A stretch of 64,000 nt of DNA from Cupriavidus neocaledonicus (GTDB lineage: Bacteria > Pseudomonadota > Gammaproteobacteria > Burkholderiales > Burkholderiaceae): contig NZ_AQUR01000094.1 of NCBI RefSeq assembly GCF_000372525.1, positions 62,001 through 126,000 on the forward strand. Reading direction: 5' to 3'. A program made the translations under genes and the position numbers. Below the pieces are notes generated by a model. That model had not been told where the DNA came from and searched no databases. It saw nothing but the letters and a program-made list of their open reading frames with translations. Each line of letters starts with the position of its first letter. The first letter of the stretch is position 1. Shown here one piece after another: positions 1 to 9,179 of the stretch.

Positions 1-385
1 GCGCCATGCCGCGCCACAGCGGCCGCAGCGCGATGCAGGAGCGCTGCAGCGCATAGGCAAAGCCGAACGCCAGCGGCACCACCAGCGCCACCACCGTCAG
101 CGACACCGCCACGCTGCGCCCCAGCATCGGCAGGAAGTTGGGGCCGGATACCAGCGCGGCCATGCGCGCGCCCAGCACCCACTGGCCGGCGCCATCGAAC
201 CAGGCCTGGCGGAACAGCGCCAGCAGCGGCAGCAGCAGGCCGAGCGCAAGCCCGGCCAGCCACAGCCACTTCATCGCGGCGGGGGCGCCGTGCGCCAGCC
301 GCGCGTCCAGGCCGGTACCGCGCCGATGTGAAGCCGGTGTTTGCGCCGGAGGTGCGACCGTGGTGGCGGTGGCGGCGCGCATCAT
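1..385 (-). CDS. ABC transporter inner-membrane permease, partial (2-aminoethylphosphonate type?)
   Basis: This is the N-terminal ~128 residues of a permease that runs off the left edge. Translation shows a ~36-residue cytoplasmic N-terminus rich in Ala, Thr and Pro, then a hydrophobic helix (WLWLAGLALGLLLPLLALF), a periplasmic stretch, and the SVAVSLTVVALVVPLAFGFAYAL segment that opens a typical BPD_transp_1 fold. The start ATG overlaps the stop of the ATPase gene as ATGA, so the two genes are translationally coupled and belong to one importer. A second ATG lies one codon downstream. The substrate assignment rests only on the resemblance of the pair to PhnT/PhnV-type aminoethylphosphonate importers, so iron, polyamine or other small-molecule import remains possible. 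Confidence 0.75.
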   Translation of the reverse strand, partial: MMRAATATTVAPPAQTPASHRRGTGLDARLAHGAPAAMKWLWLAGLALGLLLPLLALFRQAWFDGAGQWVLGARMAALVSGPNFLPMLGRSVAVSLTVVALVVPLAFGFAYALQRSCIALRPLWRGMA

Positions 386-1494
386 GCGAACACCCGCAGC
401 GCCGGCGCCGGCAAGGCAATCCAGAACTTGTGGCCGCCCGCCTGCGGCAGCCGGTGCCGCGCCTCGCGCGCCACGTCGGCAAACAGCGTCAGGCCGGGCA
501 GGCGATCGGCTTCCAGCGCCAGCCGATAGCGATTGCCGAGGTAGGTCTGGTCGACCACGCGCGCCAGCAGCCGGTTGGGCTCGGCGGGGTCCGGGTCCAG
601 CCGCACGGCCTCAGGCCGGCAGCACAGCCGGCCGGCGGCAACTGCCGGCTGCGGTGTGTCGACCTGCAACTCGACCGCCTCGGTGCCTTCGCCAATCATG
701 AAGCGCCCGCCCGGCGCGCTGTGTCCGGGCAGCCAGTTGGCCTGCCCGACAAAGCCGGCGACAAAGGCCGACGCCGGCTGCTCGTAGATCTCGGCGGGCG
801 TGCCCTCCTGCACGATGCGCCCGCCCTCCATCACGGCGATGCGGTCGGCCATGGTCATGGCCTCTTCCTGGTCGTGGGTGACCATCACGGTGGTGATGTT
901 CAGGCGGCGCTGCAGCTGGCGCAGCTCCACGCGCAGGTGCTCGCGCACGCGCGCGTCGAGCGCCGACATCGGCTCATCCAGCAGCAGCAGCGAAGGCGCC
1001 GGCGCCAGCGCACGGGCCATCGCCACGCGCTGCTGCTGGCCGCCGGAAAGTTGCCCCGGGAACTTGCGCTCGCTGCCGGCCAGGCCGACCAGGTCGAGCA
1101 TCTCGGCCACGCGCGCGTCGCGGTGCGCGCGCCCCATGCCGCGCCCGTACAGGCCGTAGGCGACGTTTTGCGCCACCGTCAGGTTGGGGAACAGGGCGTA
1201 GGACTGGAACAGGATGCCGTAGTCGCGCGCCTGCGGCGGCAGGCCGGTCAGCTCGCGCGCGCCGGCGTGGATGCGGCCGGCGTCCTCGCGCTCCAGACCG
1301 GCGATGATGCGCAGCAGCGTGGTCTTGCCGCAGCCGGACGGGCCCAGCAGGCACAGCAGTTCGCCCTGCGCGACCGACAGCGACACATCGTCCAGCGCGA
1401 GGAAGCCACCGGAGCCACCGGCGCCACCAAAGCGCTTGCTGACCTGTTCCACGGCCAGGAACGCCCTGCCCTGCGTTGGCTTGCCTGCCTGCAT
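382..1494 (-). CDS. ABC transporter ATP-binding protein (2-aminoethylphosphonate/polyamine type)
   Basis: A 370-residue ATPase that powers the importer whose permease follows it. Walker A GPSGCGKT is at residues 51-58, followed by the signature LSGGQQQRVAMARAL, Walker B LLLLDEP and the H-loop VMVTHDQEE. A C-terminal ~120-residue TOBE-type domain shows it belongs to the long PotA/FbpC/PhnT class. An insertion RFGGAGGSGGFLALDD precedes Walker A. The start was chosen at the ATG preceded by AGGGAGA at good spacing; an in-frame ATG at 1512 has no such site, and the open frame above it reads as antisense of the next gene. Family membership is firm, but the PhnT identity is an inference. Confidence 0.85.
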   Translation of the reverse strand: MQAGKPTQGRAFLAVEQVSKRFGGAGGSGGFLALDDVSLSVAQGELLCLLGPSGCGKTTLLRIIAGLEREDAGRIHAGARELTGLPPQARDYGILFQSYALFPNLTVAQNVAYGLYGRGMGRAHRDARVAEMLDLVGLAGSERKFPGQLSGGQQQRVAMARALAPAPSLLLLDEPMSALDARVREHLRVELRQLQRRLNITTVMVTHDQEEAMTMADRIAVMEGGRIVQEGTPAEIYEQPASAFVAGFVGQANWLPGHSAPGGRFMIGEGTEAVELQVDTPQPAVAAGRLCCRPEAVRLDPDPAEPNRLLARVVDQTYLGNRYRLALEADRLPGLTLFADVAREARHRLPQAGGHKFWIALPAPALRVFA

Positions 1495-1618
1495 CACCGA
1501 ATCTCCCTGCATCTCGATCGAACCGGCCGCCAGCATAGGCAGCCCAGATGCCAGCCGTATGGCAGATCGGCAAAGGTTTTCGATGGAGGTATCGGGGGAT
1601 TTGCGATGCGGGGCGCGA

Positions 1619-4600
1619 TCAGGCCCGTTGCGGTGCGGACACGGCGGGCAGGCTGGCAGTGTCCGGCACCGCCAGCGGCGTGCGCAGCACATCGCGCAGC
1701 GCCGCCTGCGGCACGCCCTGGCTGAACAGGAAGCCCTGCAGCCCGTCGCATCCCTGCGCGCGCAGGAAGGCAAACTGCGCCGCGGTCTCCACCCCTTCGG
1801 CAATCACCTTGAGATGCAGCTGGTGCCCCAGCGCGATGATGGCCGCGGCCACGGCCTGGTCGTGGCCCGGCGCGGCCACGCCGTCGACGAAAGACTTGTC
1901 GATCTTGAGCCGGCTGATCGGCAAGCGGGTCAGGTAATTGAGCCCGGAGTAGCCGGTACCGAAGTCGTCGATCGACAACCCCACGCCCAGCTCGCGCAGG
2001 CGGCGGAAGGTCTCGATGGTGGTCTCGCCGCCATCGACCAGGATGCCTTCGGTGACCTCGATCACCAGCCCCTGCGGCGGCAGGCCGGCCTGCTGCAGGC
2101 AACGTGCGACGGTATCGGGGAAGTCGGCCTGGCGCAGTTGCAGCGGCGAGATATTGACCGCCACCTCCAGCTCGCGCCCCAGCTCCGTGCGCAAGGCCTG
2201 GATCTCGCGGCAGGCAGTGGCCAGCGCCCATTCGCCCAGTGGCACCACCAGGCCGCTCTGCTCGGCAATGGGAATGAACTCGGCCGGCTGCATCACGCCG
2301 CGCTCCGCGGTCTCCCAGGTGATCAGGGCCTCGACCGCGGGAATGGTCAGCGTGGCGGTATCGACGATCGGCTGGTAGCGCAGCCGGAATTCATTGCCGG
2401 CCAGCGCGCGCCGCAGCAGGCCTTCGATGGTGAAGCGCGTCAGCGAGGCCTCGGCCATGGCGCTGGCGAAGCGGCACAGGCGTGCGCGCCCGCCCTGCTT
2501 GGCGGCGTAGACCGCCGAGTCGGCGGACTTGAGCAGCTCGGTCAGCGTGTCGCCGTCGTCGGGGAACACCGCCATGCCGATCGACGGCGTCACGCGCAGG
2601 CGCTGGCCGCCGGCCAGCAGCTCTTCGTTGACACGCGCCTGGATCTTGGCGGCGATCAGCTCGGCTTCGCCGTCGTGGCGCAGGCCGCCCAGCACCACGC
2701 CGAACTCGTCGCCGCCCATGCGCGCCACCAGGTCGCCCTGGCGCACCGTGCCCTTGATGCGGTCGGCCATGGTGCGCAGCACGTCGTCGCCCACCGGGTG
2801 GCCGAGCGAATCGTTGATGCGCTTGAAGTGGTCCAGGTCGAGCAGCAGCAGCGCCACGCGCTCGCCGCGGGTGCGCGCGTGCAGCAGCAAGGCCTGGGCG
2901 CGCTCGCTCAGCTCGGCGCGGTTGGGCAGGCCGGTCAGCGGATCGTGCAGCGCCAGGTGGCGGATGTACTCGTCCACGCGCAGGCGCTCGGTCAGGTCAT
3001 GGCCGAGCGCCTGATAGGCGGGCGACGCGGCGGCTGCAGGCATCGGCAGCGCGGACACCGCCAGCCGCACCGGCATGCGCGAGCCGCCCTTGCGCACCCA
3101 GGTCCATTCGCGTTCATCGGTCAGGCCCAGCCTCGGCTTGGCCAGCAGCGCGGGCAGGCCCGGCGGCACCGGCGCGCCCAGCTCGGCGCTGAGCGCGCGC
3201 GCGTGGTCGGCCAGCTCGGCGGCGACATGCAGCCCGGTCATCGGCATGTGGCCGACCAGTTCGGCGCTGCTGTACCACAGCATGCGCTGGCCGGCCGCAT
3301 TGATGCCGGTGATCAGGCCGTGCTCGTCGAAGGTGATGACGCAGAAGGGGGCGTGGTCGAGCAGTCCGGCATAGCGCGCCGCCTGCACCGCGGCGGCATC
3401 CTGCGCGCGCCGCTCGGGCGCGAGGTCGGTGACCGCCCACAGCCAGTGCGACGCCACGCCCTCGGCGGCGGGCAGGGGCGCGACGCTGACGCGCAGCGCA
3501 AGGCTGTCGCCGTCGGCACGCACGCCGGCCAGTTCGCGGTGGATCGCCGAGCCCGCGGCGGCGTCGGCCGGCACCACGCCGGTGGCGCCGGGAACCAGCG
3601 CGTCCAGGCTGCGTCCGGCCAGGCGGGTGGCCTCGGTGCCGAACAATTGCCCGGCGCGCTCGCTGGCGCGCACCACCACGCCCTGCGCATCGGTCACGAC
3701 GAAGCCGTCGGCGGACTGCGCCAGGCAGCCCTGCAGCATGGCGCTGTCGTCTTCCCAGGCGTGCACGGCCCGCGCCTCGCGCTGGCGCGCGGCGCGGCCC
3801 TGGCGCGCCAGCGCATGGGTCAGCCAGGCCAGCAGCAGCGTCGCCAGCGCTCCGGCGGCCGGCACCAGCAGCGCGGGCCGCGGCCCATGCGCGGCTTCGA
3901 AGGCCGGACGGGTGGCGGCGCGCAGCGTCCAGCTGCGGCCGCCATAGTGGAACTGGCGCTCGCCCCGCAGCAGCGGGGCCCTGCCGTCTTCGCGCAGCTC
4001 GCCTTCGGTGGGGCCGCCCGACAGCAGCGCGCCGGCGGCGGCGGGGCTGCCCTCGTGCAGCGACAGTTCGAGTTCGTTCGACGCCGAGGCCCCGACCGCG
4101 CGCATCAGGTCGCCCAGCCGCAATGACAGGTAGACGTAGCCGAGCACGGCCTCGCGCCGCTGCGCCACCGTGCTGAGTGCGGCACCGCCGCCATAGACCG
4201 GCAGGAACACCAGCGCGCCGCGCTGGCGCGCCGCGGCCTCAGGCTCGCCAATCGGATCCAGGCCGGCGCTCAGGCGCGGCTCGCCGCTGTCGCGCGCGGC
4301 TTCGAGCGCAGCCTGGCGGGTGGGTTCGGACAGCATGTCGAAACCGGCGACGCGCATGCTGCGCCCGTCCAGCGGATCGATGTAGAGGATGGGCGCGTAC
4401 AGCTCGCGCGCGCCGGCGGGGTGGATGGTGTAGTCGGCAAGGCCGTCGGCGCGGGCTGCCTGCACCAGCTGCGGCACTTGCCGTGGCGTGGCGAGCGGCG
4501 CGTAGCCGATGGCCTGGGTGCCGGCCGGCAGGTCGTCGCGCTGCGCGGTATAGAGGTAGTTGCGCCATTGCGCGCGCGAGGTGCCGGGATTGGCCGTCAT

Positions 4601-4810
4601 CACCGCGGCCACGCCGCGCAGCAGCCGTTCGTTCTCCAGCATGCGCTCGCGCAATGCGCTGCCGGCCTGCGCCAGCAGCGCGTCGAAGTGCTGCTGGGCG
4701 GCGCGGCGCTCGAGCCGGTCGGCCTGCAGCCATGCCCCCGCCGTCAGTAGCGCGCCGCCGGCCGCAACCAGCAATGACAACAGGGCGGGAGAAAGCGAAG
4801 TCAGTCTCAT
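1619..4810 (-). CDS. Membrane-anchored CHASE-PAS-GGDEF-EAL cyclic-di-GMP enzyme
   Basis: A 1,063-residue bifunctional signalling protein. An N-terminal helix (about residues 7-25) and a second near 305-325 bracket a periplasmic CHASE-type sensor. Two PAS-like regions follow (about 370-480 and 490-600), then GGDEF (intact RMGGDEF near 697) and EAL (VEALITWE near 825, with the later EVTEG and DDFGTGYS motifs). RQGD sits five residues before GGDEF, so the inhibitory c-di-GMP I-site is present. Both diguanylate cyclase and phosphodiesterase residues look intact; which activity dominates cannot be read from sequence. The start is the ATG directly before the hydrophobic segment, as the longer frame adds a non-helical N-terminus. 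It is divergent from another GGDEF gene 262 bp away. Confidence 0.93.
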   Translation of the reverse strand: MRLTSLSPALLSLLVAAGGALLTAGAWLQADRLERRAAQQHFDALLAQAGSALRERMLENERLLRGVAAVMTANPGTSRAQWRNYLYTAQRDDLPAGTQAIGYAPLATPRQVPQLVQAARADGLADYTIHPAGARELYAPILYIDPLDGRSMRVAGFDMLSEPTRQAALEAARDSGEPRLSAGLDPIGEPEAAARQRGALVFLPVYGGGAALSTVAQRREAVLGYVYLSLRLGDLMRAVGASASNELELSLHEGSPAAAGALLSGGPTEGELREDGRAPLLRGERQFHYGGRSWTLRAATRPAFEAAHGPRPALLVPAAGALATLLLAWLTHALARQGRAARQREARAVHAWEDDSAMLQGCLAQSADGFVVTDAQGVVVRASERAGQLFGTEATRLAGRSLDALVPGATGVVPADAAAGSAIHRELAGVRADGDSLALRVSVAPLPAAEGVASHWLWAVTDLAPERRAQDAAAVQAARYAGLLDHAPFCVITFDEHGLITGINAAGQRMLWYSSAELVGHMPMTGLHVAAELADHARALSAELGAPVPPGLPALLAKPRLGLTDEREWTWVRKGGSRMPVRLAVSALPMPAAAASPAYQALGHDLTERLRVDEYIRHLALHDPLTGLPNRAELSERAQALLLHARTRGERVALLLLDLDHFKRINDSLGHPVGDDVLRTMADRIKGTVRQGDLVARMGGDEFGVVLGGLRHDGEAELIAAKIQARVNEELLAGGQRLRVTPSIGMAVFPDDGDTLTELLKSADSAVYAAKQGGRARLCRFASAMAEASLTRFTIEGLLRRALAGNEFRLRYQPIVDTATLTIPAVEALITWETAERGVMQPAEFIPIAEQSGLVVPLGEWALATACREIQALRTELGRELEVAVNISPLQLRQADFPDTVARCLQQAGLPPQGLVIEVTEGILVDGGETTIETFRRLRELGVGLSIDDFGTGYSGLNYLTRLPISRLKIDKSFVDGVAAPGHDQAVAAAIIALGHQLHLKVIAEGVETAAQFAFLRAQGCDGLQGFLFSQGVPQAALRDVLRTPLAVPDTASLPAVSAPQRA

Positions 4811-5072
4811 GGTCGGTGAATTCCGGCATGCGGCAGGGGCACCGCCCCTGCGCAGGCATGCCGCCACGCGGTCCGCCTTCGCCTTAGCGGGGGACTATAC
4901 CGTGGCGCACGCAGCGCGCCCAGCCCCGCCGCGGCATGGAGCCGGGTGCGGGGGAAATGCCCGATGCCCCACCAAGGCAGGGGTATGGTAGGGTTGCACC
5001 CGAGACTCGACCTGCAGTTTGCGACAAGCCTGCGCTGTTCCTCGCTGCCCTTGCGCCCCCACTGCACCCGAC
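4811..5072. promoter_or_regulatory. Divergent intergenic region between two c-di-GMP genes
   Basis: 262 bp separate the start codons of the two oppositely oriented signalling genes, so both promoters must lie here. No convincing sigma-70 hexamers or palindromic operator could be picked out by eye, and no coding frame is supported. Confidence 0.4.
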
Positions 5073-7088
5073 ATGCCCGTTTACACGCCCACGCTGAAAG
5101 CGCGCATTGCGATCATCACCACCGTGCTGGCCGCGGTGTTCGGCACCGGCATCGTGCTGATTGCCCTGTATGACGCGCACAGCGATCTGCACGATGCGCT
5201 CGAGGGCCAGCAGGACTCCGTGGTCAAGCTGACCGCCAACCAGCTCGACACGGCCATGAACGACCGTATCCAGCTGCTGTCGCACCAGGCCGACCAGCTC
5301 GGCGGCCTGTTCGCGCAGGCGCATGGCGCGCAGGCCGCCACGGCGCGGCAGCGCGCGCTGCAGGCGCTGTCCGAGGCGATCCCGGTGCCGGCGGCGTTCA
5401 ACGCGCTGCTGGTCGCCGACCAGCACGGCAATATCCTCAGCGACCAGGGCGACGGCGCCGCGGTCGGCGACCGCGCCTACTTCCGCGAGGCCGCGCGCAC
5501 GCTGGCCCCCGTGGTATCGCCGCCGATCCGATCGCGCACCAGCGGCCAGATGGGCGTGCTGGTGGCGGTGCCGGTGCTGTCGCCGCAGCGCAGCTTCCTG
5601 GGCCTGGTGGGGGGATGGCTGGACCTGTCCAGCGCCAACTTCCTGGTCGACATCCTGCACAACCGGCTCGGCACCACCGGCTACTACTGCCTGGTATCGG
5701 CCGGGCGCGAGCCGGTCTACGTGCGCCATCCCGATCCCGCCCAGGCACGCCAGCCGGCCCGGCCCGTGGCCGACACCTGCGGCGAGGACGACAGCCCCGC
5801 GCCGCTGGAATTCCTGACGCCGGCGCGACCGGTGATCGCGCGCTACCTGATGTCGAGCACCGGCTGGGAACTGGTGGCATTGCTGCCGGCGCGCGAGGCC
5901 TACGCGCCGCTGCGGCAGATGCAGCAGCGCTTCCTGAGCATGGCGGGGGTGGCGATGGCCGGGGTGGCGCTGCTGATCTGGCTGGCGGTGCGGCGCCAGC
6001 TGACGCCGCTGTCGCGGCTGCACCGGGTGGTGCTGGCCAGCGCCAACGACCTGTCCGCGTTCGAGCGCCTGCCCACGCGGCAGCAGCGCGACGAGATCGG
6101 CGACCTGACGCGTGCCTTCATCAAGCTGATGCGCGACGTGCGCGAGCGCCGCCAGGCGCTGGACCGCAGCGAACGGCGGCTGCGCGCGGTGACCGACACG
6201 CTGCCGTCGCTGCTGGCCTTCGTCGATACCGAGGCGCGCTATGTGTTCAACAACCTGGCCTATGAGCGCGTGTTCGGCCTGAAGCCGGAAGAACTGCGTG
6301 GCAGGCCGATGCGCGAGGTGCTCGGCGAGGCCCGCTTCGCGCGCGTGCGGCCGTTCCTGGAACGCGCGCTGGCCGGCAGCGCCGTGACCTTCGAAACCGA
6401 GGACGAGGGCCCCGACTACCACTGCATGGAAACCAGCCTGCGCCCCGAATGGAGCGCCGACGGCAGCGAAGTGGTGGGCGTGCATGTCCACGTGCAGGAC
6501 ATCACCCAGCGCAAGCTCGAGACCCGGCGCCTGGCGCGCATGTCGCGCACCGACCACCTGACGCAGCTGCTCAACCGCAGCGCCTTCGAAGGTCAGCTGC
6601 ACGCGGCCATGGCGCGCAGCCGCGAGCACGGCACGCTGATGGCGCTGCTGTATCTGGACATGGACCGCTTCAAGGCGGTCAACGATATCCACGGCCACGC
6701 CGCCGGCGACCTGCTGCTGCAGGACTTCGCGCAGCGCGTGCGCCAGTGCGTGCGCGACAGCGATACCGTGGCCCGGCTGGGCGGCGACGAGTTTGCCGTG
6801 GTACTGGAAGACCTGCCGCAGCCCGCCGCCGCGCGCCGCGTCGCGCAAGCGATCCTGCAGGCGATGGACGTACCCTTCCGCTTCGAGGGCGTGCGCGCCG
6901 ACGTCGATGTCAGCATCGGCGTGGCGCTGTACCGCGGCGGCCCGGCGCAGGACCCCGAGCTGATGCGGCTCGCGGACGTGCTGCTATACCGCGCCAAAGG
7001 TGCGGGCCGCGGCCGCTACGAGATCGGCCCGCCGGAGCTGGCCGACCAGCCGAGCCCGCAGCACGCGGGGCCTTCCGCGGCTCAGTGA
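5073..7088 (+). CDS. Cache-HAMP-PAS-GGDEF diguanylate cyclase
   Basis: A 671-residue inner-membrane protein predicted to make cyclic-di-GMP. A first helix (residues ~12-32) and a second (~289-304) enclose a double-Cache-like periplasmic sensor. A HAMP-like linker follows, then a PAS domain (near 370-490, with PSLLAFVDTEARYVFNN) and a GGDEF domain with intact RLGGDEF near residue 569. RDSD lies five residues upstream, giving an I-site for product inhibition. There is no EAL domain. The start MPVYTPTLKAR sits right before the first helix; an upstream in-frame TTG would add 18 non-membrane residues and was rejected. Its last 7 bp overlap the convergent zinc-ribbon gene. Confidence 0.93.
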   Translation: MPVYTPTLKARIAIITTVLAAVFGTGIVLIALYDAHSDLHDALEGQQDSVVKLTANQLDTAMNDRIQLLSHQADQLGGLFAQAHGAQAATARQRALQALSEAIPVPAAFNALLVADQHGNILSDQGDGAAVGDRAYFREAARTLAPVVSPPIRSRTSGQMGVLVAVPVLSPQRSFLGLVGGWLDLSSANFLVDILHNRLGTTGYYCLVSAGREPVYVRHPDPAQARQPARPVADTCGEDDSPAPLEFLTPARPVIARYLMSSTGWELVALLPAREAYAPLRQMQQRFLSMAGVAMAGVALLIWLAVRRQLTPLSRLHRVVLASANDLSAFERLPTRQQRDEIGDLTRAFIKLMRDVRERRQALDRSERRLRAVTDTLPSLLAFVDTEARYVFNNLAYERVFGLKPEELRGRPMREVLGEARFARVRPFLERALAGSAVTFETEDEGPDYHCMETSLRPEWSADGSEVVGVHVHVQDITQRKLETRRLARMSRTDHLTQLLNRSAFEGQLHAAMARSREHGTLMALLYLDMDRFKAVNDIHGHAAGDLLLQDFAQRVRQCVRDSDTVARLGGDEFAVVLEDLPQPAAARRVAQAILQAMDVPFRFEGVRADVDVSIGVALYRGGPAQDPELMRLADVLLYRAKGAGRGRYEIGPPELADQPSPQHAGPSAAQ

Positions 7089-7456
7089 AGCGTGCCCGCG
7101 GGCTTGTCCGGCAGCGCGCCGGCCGCGCCCTCGGGCTCGAACGGCACGTGGCGGCCGTCGCTGGACTGGTAGCCGAGCTGGGCGTCGGCGCCGAGCATCT
7201 TTTCCCAGGCGATCATGGCCTGGGCGACGGCCTCGGGCGCGCCCTTGAACACCACCACGTCGTTGCCGCAGTTCGGGCATTCGCCGCCGAACACCGCGTC
7301 GATGCCGGGCAGGCCCGGCACGTCGAGCGCGTCGAACTGCGCGAACGCGGTCTTGCAGTGCCCGCAGACCAGCTGGGCGGGGCGCAAGGCCTCGATCTTT
7401 GCGCGTGCCTGTGCCGCGCGCTCCTCGGGAGTCCCCCGCCGTTTTGCCTCGCCCAT
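7082..7456 (-). CDS. Small zinc-ribbon protein of unknown function
   Basis: 124 residues. The N-terminus MGEAKRRG followed by a charged helix is a common start of small PF-type zinc-ribbon proteins. Two Cys pairs, CGHC (about residues 32-35) and CPNC (about 60-63), spaced ~25 residues apart, form a likely structural zinc site. The rest is mixed alpha/beta without membrane segments or a signal peptide, so it should be cytosolic. It is transcribed towards, and overlaps by 7 bp, the diguanylate cyclase gene. No function can be assigned. Confidence 0.75.
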   Translation of the reverse strand: MGEAKRRGTPEERAAQARAKIEALRPAQLVCGHCKTAFAQFDALDVPGLPGIDAVFGGECPNCGNDVVVFKGAPEAVAQAMIAWEKMLGADAQLGYQSSDGRHVPFEPEGAAGALPDKPAGTLH

Positions 7457-7781
7457 GATGTCCTTCCTTCCCCGGTGCTGCCGGTGTGTGTGTTTGCGGC
7501 AGCCGGCCGTCGTGGCCGGTGTCGTGCCTGTTAGATGCGCAATGCGGGCTGGTGGTGCCCCGCACCGTAGCGCAGGTGACGGCGGCGATGCCTGCGCGCC
7601 GGCGCCTGGCTGCCGCGCTTAACCGGCATTGTAACCAGCGCTGCGCAGCAAATACCGGGCCGACAGGAAGCGGCAGCGCCTGCTATTGTGGATAACGATG
7701 CCCGGTGCGGGCGCGCATGCGCCGCCTGCCGCACCGCGGGCATGCCGGTTCCAGCCACCTACCCCCGAAGGAGGACGTTCC
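7457..7781. other. Intergenic region upstream of the copper-storage-like gene
   Basis: 325 bp carrying the promoters of two divergent small genes. A TATTGTGG/GATAAC-like AT-richer patch near 7684-7695 is the only promoter-like sequence on the plus strand. No MerR/CueR-type dyad was recognised and no coding frame is supported. Confidence 0.35.
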
Positions 7782-8132
7782 ATGATCCGACCCACCGTGC
7801 AGGAAAACGCCGCCCGCTACGCCGACTGCATTGCCGCCTGCAATGCCGCGGCGGCGGCCGCCCTGAAGTGCGCGGCCGCGTGCCTGGAAGAACAGGACGT
7901 GCGCAAGATGGCGCGCTGCATTGCGCTGGACATGGATTGCGCCGGCATTGCCCAGCTGGCCGCGTCCTACATGCTGCGCAACAGCGAGTTCGCGCCGCTG
8001 GTGTGCGAGGACTGCGCCGAGGTCTGCAAGTGGTGCAAGGAGGAATGCGAGCGCCATGATGCCGAGCACTGCCAGGAATGCGCGCGCGCCTGCGCCGCGT
8101 GCATGGAGCAGTGCCTGAAGATGACGGCGTAG
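7782..8132 (+). CDS. Cytosolic four-helix-bundle copper-storage-like protein (Csp3/DUF326)
   Basis: 116 residues with 16 cysteines in repeated C-x3-C and C-x2-C spacings (DCIAAC, KCAAAC, CEDCAEVC, CKEEC, CQECARACAAC, MEQC). This is the hallmark of the four-helix Csp family, which packs many Cu(I) ions into the core of the bundle. No signal peptide is present, so it fits the cytosolic Csp3 branch rather than the exported Csp1 branch. The start is fixed by a strong GAAGGAGG Shine-Dalgarno site 8 bases upstream; longer in-frame extensions lack one. No copper pump or regulator lies next to it. The binding role is inferred from the family. Confidence 0.85.
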   Translation: MIRPTVQENAARYADCIAACNAAAAAALKCAAACLEEQDVRKMARCIALDMDCAGIAQLAASYMLRNSEFAPLVCEDCAEVCKWCKEECERHDAEHCQECARACAACMEQCLKMTA

Positions 8133-8143
8133 CGCCAGCCGGC

Positions 8144-9040
8144 TCAGTCGGCCGCGCCGCTCGCCTGCGCCGGCGGCGTGTGCGGCGTGTGCGCCAGCGC
8201 GGCGAAGGCATCGATCAGCCGCGCGCCGCGCCGCTCGCGCAGGCAATACAGGTATTCGTGCAGGCACGGCGCGGCATCGGTAAAGCCCAGCACGCGCAGG
8301 TCAGGATGGCTCGGCACCTCGTGCCGGGCGATCACCGATACACCCAGGTTGCGGATCACCGCCTCGCGGATCGATTCCCGGCTGCCGATTTCCATCTGCG
8401 CCGCGGGGCTGACGCGGGCCTGCGCCAGCATGTCCTCGGTGGCGATGCGCGTGGTCGATCCCAGTTCGCGCATCAGCAGCCGGCAGCCCGCCAGCGCGCT
8501 GACCGGCACTTCGGCATGCCCGGCCAGCGCATGGGTGCGATGCACCACCAGCATCAGCGGATCCACGCCCAGCAGCATGCGCGACAGCCGCGCATCGTCG
8601 ACGCGCTGCGACGAGGTGGCGAGGTCGACGCGGTATTCCTGCAGCGCCTCCAGCACCTCCTGCGAGTTGCCGGTGACCACGCTCACGTCGATCGCCGGGA
8701 ACCGCTCGCTGAAGCGGCGGATCAGTTCCAGCACGTAGTACGGCGCGGTGGCGCCCACGCGCAGGCTGCCGGTGCGCAGGTCGCCTGAATGGCGCAGGAA
8801 GAAATCGATCTCGGTTTCCTGCTGCACCAGCGCCTCGACCCTTGGCAGCAGCGCCAGCCCGGCGTCGGACAACGCCAGCCGGCGCCCGCCGCGATGGAAC
8901 AGCTCCACCCCGTAGGCCTCTTCCAACGCGCGGATCTGCGCGGTGATGGTGGGCTGCGACAGGCCCAGGCGCTTGGCCGCCTGGGTGACGCTGCCGATGC
9001 GGGCCACCATGAAGAAGGATTTGAGCTGGGCGATGAGCAT
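8144..9040 (-). CDS. LysR-family transcriptional regulator (possibly aminoethylphosphonate-associated)
   Basis: 298 residues. The N-terminal winged helix-turn-helix (MLIAQLKSFF through LSQPTITAQIRALE) is followed by a periplasmic-binding-protein-like effector domain. The opening and the GVELFHRGGRRLALSDAG segment resemble regulators annotated near 2-aminoethylphosphonate catabolism genes. The phosphonate-type ABC genes at the window's left edge are 7 kb away, so the link is only suggestive. It is divergent from fumC (139 bp apart). LysR proteins usually control the divergent neighbour, but fumarase control is not implied by anything else seen. The longer upstream frame was dropped because MLIAQLKSFF is the normal LysR start. 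Confidence 0.88.
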   Translation of the reverse strand: MLIAQLKSFFMVARIGSVTQAAKRLGLSQPTITAQIRALEEAYGVELFHRGGRRLALSDAGLALLPRVEALVQQETEIDFFLRHSGDLRTGSLRVGATAPYYVLELIRRFSERFPAIDVSVVTGNSQEVLEALQEYRVDLATSSQRVDDARLSRMLLGVDPLMLVVHRTHALAGHAEVPVSALAGCRLLMRELGSTTRIATEDMLAQARVSPAAQMEIGSRESIREAVIRNLGVSVIARHEVPSHPDLRVLGFTDAAPCLHEYLYCLRERRGARLIDAFAALAHTPHTPPAQASGAAD

Positions 9041-9179
9041 GCGGCGGGAACAGGGCGCGAACGCCGGCAATGCGGCAGGACGGCGAGGACGCAGGCACCC
9101 GCCATGGCGAAGCGGTATTCTAATGGACCGCACCAGCCCTCCGGCCCAGCCGCCCGCCGCCTTGCCAAGGAGTCAGCCC

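Noticed and set aside
1271-4126. Long plus-strand frame antisense to the ATPase and GGDEF-EAL genes
   Set aside because: No domain character, His/Arg/Gln-rich, typical GC-rich shadow.
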